From Bacteroidales bacterium (lineage in GTDB: Bacteria > Bacteroidota > Bacteroidia > Bacteroidales > JAADGE01): a DNA stretch of 28,068 nucleotides. Position numbers and translations under genes: made by a program. Of this stretch, positions 26,076 through 28,068 are shown piece after piece. How positions within the stretch are numbered: the first letter of the stretch is position 1; each line of letters opens with the position of its first letter. The notes beneath the pieces are model-generated. The model did not search any database. It had not been told where the DNA came from and worked only from the letters and a program-made list of their open reading frames with translations. The DNA lies in NCBI GenBank assembly GCA_029932445.1, contig JAOZQB010000008.1, positions 1 to 28,068 on the forward strand. The letters are read 5' to 3'.

Positions 26076-26106
26076 CAAATATACAAAAAGATAACGAGAT
26101 ATGCAA
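26076..26106 (-). promoter_or_regulatory. Promoter for greA
   Basis: On the minus strand TTG (26106-26104), 20 nt, then TATATTTG (26083-26076), a full -7 box match. The predicted start, near 26070, lies directly at the foot of the terminator hairpin, giving a leader of about 46 nt up to the T-run. Confidence 0.6.
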
Positions 26107-26185
26107 GTTTTTTTAGTTTTTTGCATAAAGAGATTTGCGGTTAATTATCTAATTATCGGATAATTACAATAATATGAAATAGTAT

Positions 26186-27313
26186 TTATTTAAACCAACG
26201 TTTCGGATATTCCGAAGAATCGTACTTTTTATTTTTATTTTTATCTCTTTTTTTTGAATTCATCTTTTTAGCCTTTGCCTTATCTCTTTGAGCAATACGT
26301 TTTTGATCTTCTTTCATTTTTTTTTGAACCTCCTTATTTTGAAGTGCAAAACTTCTTTTTCTTCTGAGTTCAAGGAGTTTTGTCGAGAATTTCTCTTGTT
26401 TATTTTTAGCTTTATTAAAGATAATACGTTCATCTCCTTTTAATCGCATTGCCGTACCTTTGTTTAATGTTTTCCGTTCATTGTCTGATAATGCATAACG
26501 TTTTCTTAAACGTTCTTCTTTTCTGTCGTATTTTAAGGCGGTTTTATTTTTGCGAATGGCTTCTCGTTTTCCCTCCCGTTTAAATTGTTTGTTAACAATT
26601 TTATAGCGTTCTTTATCCGAAATTGTATCACCGGGAGCCGTGTCGGATTTTTTTAAACGATCAAATATCATTGTTTTTCGATATCGGGAATTTCGCTTAT
26701 TAATTAATTTCTTTCTGTATCTGAAGGGTTTATTTACGGCAAGTTTTAATAAAAGTTTATCCGTAAATGATTTATCCCTTTTCATATCTCGTTCTTTTTC
26801 TTTCGAAGTATAAGAATATTTCTTTTTATAATGTTTTATGTCGTAATCATCCCATGCACGAAGTAATGAATCTTGTTCCTTTGCATTCATTTTTACCCAT
26901 AATCCGGGTGTTATGCGTTGCGGTTTTTCATTACCTTCGGTATCTTTTGTGCTGTCATTTTTGTTTTTCTTAAAAAGACTAAAACGTTTTTTTTGAATTG
27001 AAGAGTCATTTGTAACAGAATCGGTTGCTGAGACGATACTGTCTTGATTATTTTTTCGTTTGAATAAGTTTTTAAATGAAAATTTGGTTTTATCTGAAGA
27101 CGTTGTATCATTTATTTCATCTTCATTTTTGATTTTTTTCTTGAATAAATTTTTTAATGAGAATTTATGCCTTGTTTTAACGCTGTCATTTTGTATAATT
27201 AAAGTATCGGAATAAGAGTTGCTTACAGTATCTTCTTGTGCACAACCGAAAAAACTTATCAATATAAAAATTGAAATTAAAATTGTATATTTGCTTTTTT
27301 TTGTAACTTGCAT
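26186..27313 (-). CDS. Lysine-rich lipoprotein with FSLKNLFKKK-type repeats
   Basis: The 375-residue product has a lipoprotein signal ending at Cys24 (FFGC). A Ser/Thr/Asp linker holds three copies of a short basic motif: KFSLKNLFKKK (50-60), KFSFKNLFKRK (77-87) and RFSLFKKNK (110-118), spaced by acidic, serine-rich stretches. The rest is strongly basic and predicted helical, with a Lys/Arg-rich tail. No enzyme motif is seen. It may bind an acidic surface such as lipopolysaccharide, teichoic-like polymer or nucleic acid, but this is speculation. It is divergent from the Rieske-like gene and 182 bp before greA. The composition makes homology calls unreliable. Confidence 0.7.
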   Translation of the reverse strand: MQVTKKSKYTILISIFILISFFGCAQEDTVSNSYSDTLIIQNDSVKTRHKFSLKNLFKKKIKNEDEINDTTSSDKTKFSFKNLFKRKNNQDSIVSATDSVTNDSSIQKKRFSLFKKNKNDSTKDTEGNEKPQRITPGLWVKMNAKEQDSLLRAWDDYDIKHYKKKYSYTSKEKERDMKRDKSFTDKLLLKLAVNKPFRYRKKLINKRNSRYRKTMIFDRLKKSDTAPGDTISDKERYKIVNKQFKREGKREAIRKNKTALKYDRKEERLRKRYALSDNERKTLNKGTAMRLKGDERIIFNKAKNKQEKFSTKLLELRRKRSFALQNKEVQKKMKEDQKRIAQRDKAKAKKMNSKKRDKNKNKKYDSSEYPKRWFK

Positions 27314-27331
27314 CAGATATTAAAAAAGTAT

Positions 27332-27339
27332 CAAATTTA
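27332..27339 (-). promoter_or_regulatory. Possible -7 box for the lysine-rich lipoprotein gene
   Basis: TAAATTTG on the minus strand matches TAnnTTTG and lies 18 nt before the ATG. No convincing -33 box is seen at the expected distance. Confidence 0.35.
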
Positions 27340-27368
27340 GTGCTAAAAAAATTGTAATTAGTAAAAAT

Positions 27369-27818
27369 ATGATGAAAATCGGATATATCAATATAAAAAC
27401 TTGCTTTTCTTTTGTTTTATTATTAAATCTGTTTCTTTTTTCTTCTTGTGATGAAAATAAAAATCCGATTCCGACTGTTTATGTTGATATTTATATTGAT
27501 TTGAACGACACTCAATACTATGATTTACAATCTGTCGGGGGCTACGTTTATATTACGGGCGGTGTAAACGGAATATTGATTTACAGAAGTTCCGCAGATG
27601 AATTCAGAGCTTATGACAGAACATGTCCTTACGATCCGGATATCGGAAGAGTTATTGTTAATGATTCAAGATTGAATGCTGTTGACTCTGTCGGTTGTAA
27701 ATCTGAGTTTTCATTATTGCTTGACGGTGCCGTTTCTCAAGGTCCGTCTCAATTTCCCCTTAAAGCTTATACTTGCATTTATGATATAAATGCTCAAATA
27801 TTACATATTAAAAATTAG
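27369..27818 (+). CDS. Rieske-fold lipoprotein lacking histidine ligands
   Basis: The 149-residue product has a lipoprotein signal ending at Cys27 (FSSC) and a domain that follows the Rieske pattern: VGGYVYITGGVNGILIYR, then EFRAYDRTCPYDP, then VGCKSEFSLLLDGAVSQGPSQFPLKAY. In true Rieske proteins the cluster is held by C-x-H and C-x-x-H. Here Cys86 and Cys110 remain but the histidine positions are Tyr88 and Glu113, so a normal Rieske [2Fe-2S] cluster is not expected. Similar lipoproteins are, to my recollection, found in Bacteroidales. Two ATG codons are adjacent at the start (27369 and 27372) and either may be used. Its function is unknown. Confidence 0.72.
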   Translation: MMKIGYINIKTCFSFVLLLNLFLFSSCDENKNPIPTVYVDIYIDLNDTQYYDLQSVGGYVYITGGVNGILIYRSSADEFRAYDRTCPYDPDIGRVIVNDSRLNAVDSVGCKSEFSLLLDGAVSQGPSQFPLKAYTCIYDINAQILHIKN

Positions 27819-27841
27819 GTGAATTTATTATAAAAAAAGAA

Positions 27842-27895
27842 AGAGGCTGTCTCAAAAGTATAATAAAACGTCATTCCGAATTTATTTCTGAATCT
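27842..27895. repeat. IS-end-like and interspersed-repeat remnant
   Basis: GAGGCTGTCTCAAAAG (27844-27859) resembles terminal repeats of insertion sequences common in Bacteroidota, and the following GTCATTCCGAATTTATTTC (27871-27889) resembles a dispersed palindromic repeat with ATTCCGAA and TTCTGAAT arms. No transposase is present in the window, though it may lie beyond the right edge. Both likenesses are from memory. Confidence 0.35.
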
Positions 27896-27924
27896 TAACC
27901 CGAAAAATTTATGAATTTTCCGTA

Positions 27925-28056
27925 GTTGAAAGTAAAAAGTTGAATGTTAAAAGTTTAGCTATTTTTATTATAAATTTTCATAGCCCAAATTTGAGCTATA
28001 AGGTTTTCCTCTATTTGTGCTATAACACTTTGAACTTTATACTTTTAACTTTCAAC
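27925..28056. repeat. Imperfect 30-bp inverted repeat spanning 132 bp
   Basis: Positions 27925-27954 and 28027-28056 are inverted copies matching at 25 of 30 bases, with perfect outer ends GTTGAAAGT/ACTTTCAAC and a 72-nt spacer. The spacer also holds a direct pair GAGCTATAA and GTGCTATAA. It is an AT-rich palindromic element of unknown type in the gene-free right edge (27819-28068). Confidence 0.5.
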
Positions 28057-28068
28057 TCCCAATTATTT

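Noticed and set aside
26911..27111. Alternative minus-strand frame inside the lysine-rich lipoprotein gene
   Set aside because: It arises from A/T-rich repeats in the main frame and has no signal or motif.

Overview
The window looks like a chromosomal segment from a low-GC member of the Bacteroidota, most likely Bacteroidales or a close relative. The lineage markers are a GldH-type lipoprotein directly after a RicT/PSP1 gene and a delta-prime (holB) gene, RlmH, an alpha-glucan phosphorylase of the DUF3417 type, and several short intergenic stretches that fit the Bacteroidota promoter form (TTTG or TTTT, 19-20 nt, TAnnTTTG). Coding density is high and Shine-Dalgarno sites are mostly absent. 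No rRNA, tRNA, CRISPR array, transposase or phage gene was seen.

Layout. (1) 1-276: a 132-bp inverted-repeat, MITE-like element and an unusually GC-rich leader before rlmH. (2) 277-4453 (+): rlmH overlapping a giant NtrY-like sensor histidine kinase. (3) 4530-8146 (+): a secreted WD40 propeller and an 849-residue protein with what looks like a degenerate M48 metallopeptidase domain. (4) 8147-11094 (-): holB, ricT, gldH. (5) 11153-11794 (+): an O-methyltransferase. (6) 11915-22396 (+): a signalling and export block made of a membrane GAF/PAS protein, a membrane GAF/PAS/PAS/SpoIIE phosphatase, a SiaB-type kinase, a SiaC-type phosphoprotein, a TerB-like/ABCG-type half transporter fusion, a lipoprotein and a small cysteine-rich secreted protein. 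It ends at a perfect 20-bp-stem bidirectional terminator. (7) 22482-27313 (-): a lysine-rich lipoprotein, greA, a HIT hydrolase and glycogen/alpha-glucan phosphorylase. (8) 27369-27818 (+): a Rieske-fold lipoprotein lacking the histidine ligands. (9) 27819-28068: repeat and IS-remnant sequence.

The most interesting part is region 6. The phosphatase/kinase/phosphoprotein trio matches the SiaA-SiaB-SiaC switch of Pseudomonas, but no diguanylate cyclase (SiaD) is encoded here; an unusual ABC transporter fusion follows instead. This suggests the switch may control export or envelope remodelling in this lineage. Second is the greA leader: a good promoter is followed at once by an intrinsic terminator and then the greA start, an arrangement expected for attenuation or for a short leader RNA.

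All calls come from reading the sequence and from remembered family motifs. No database search, structure prediction or folding program was run.
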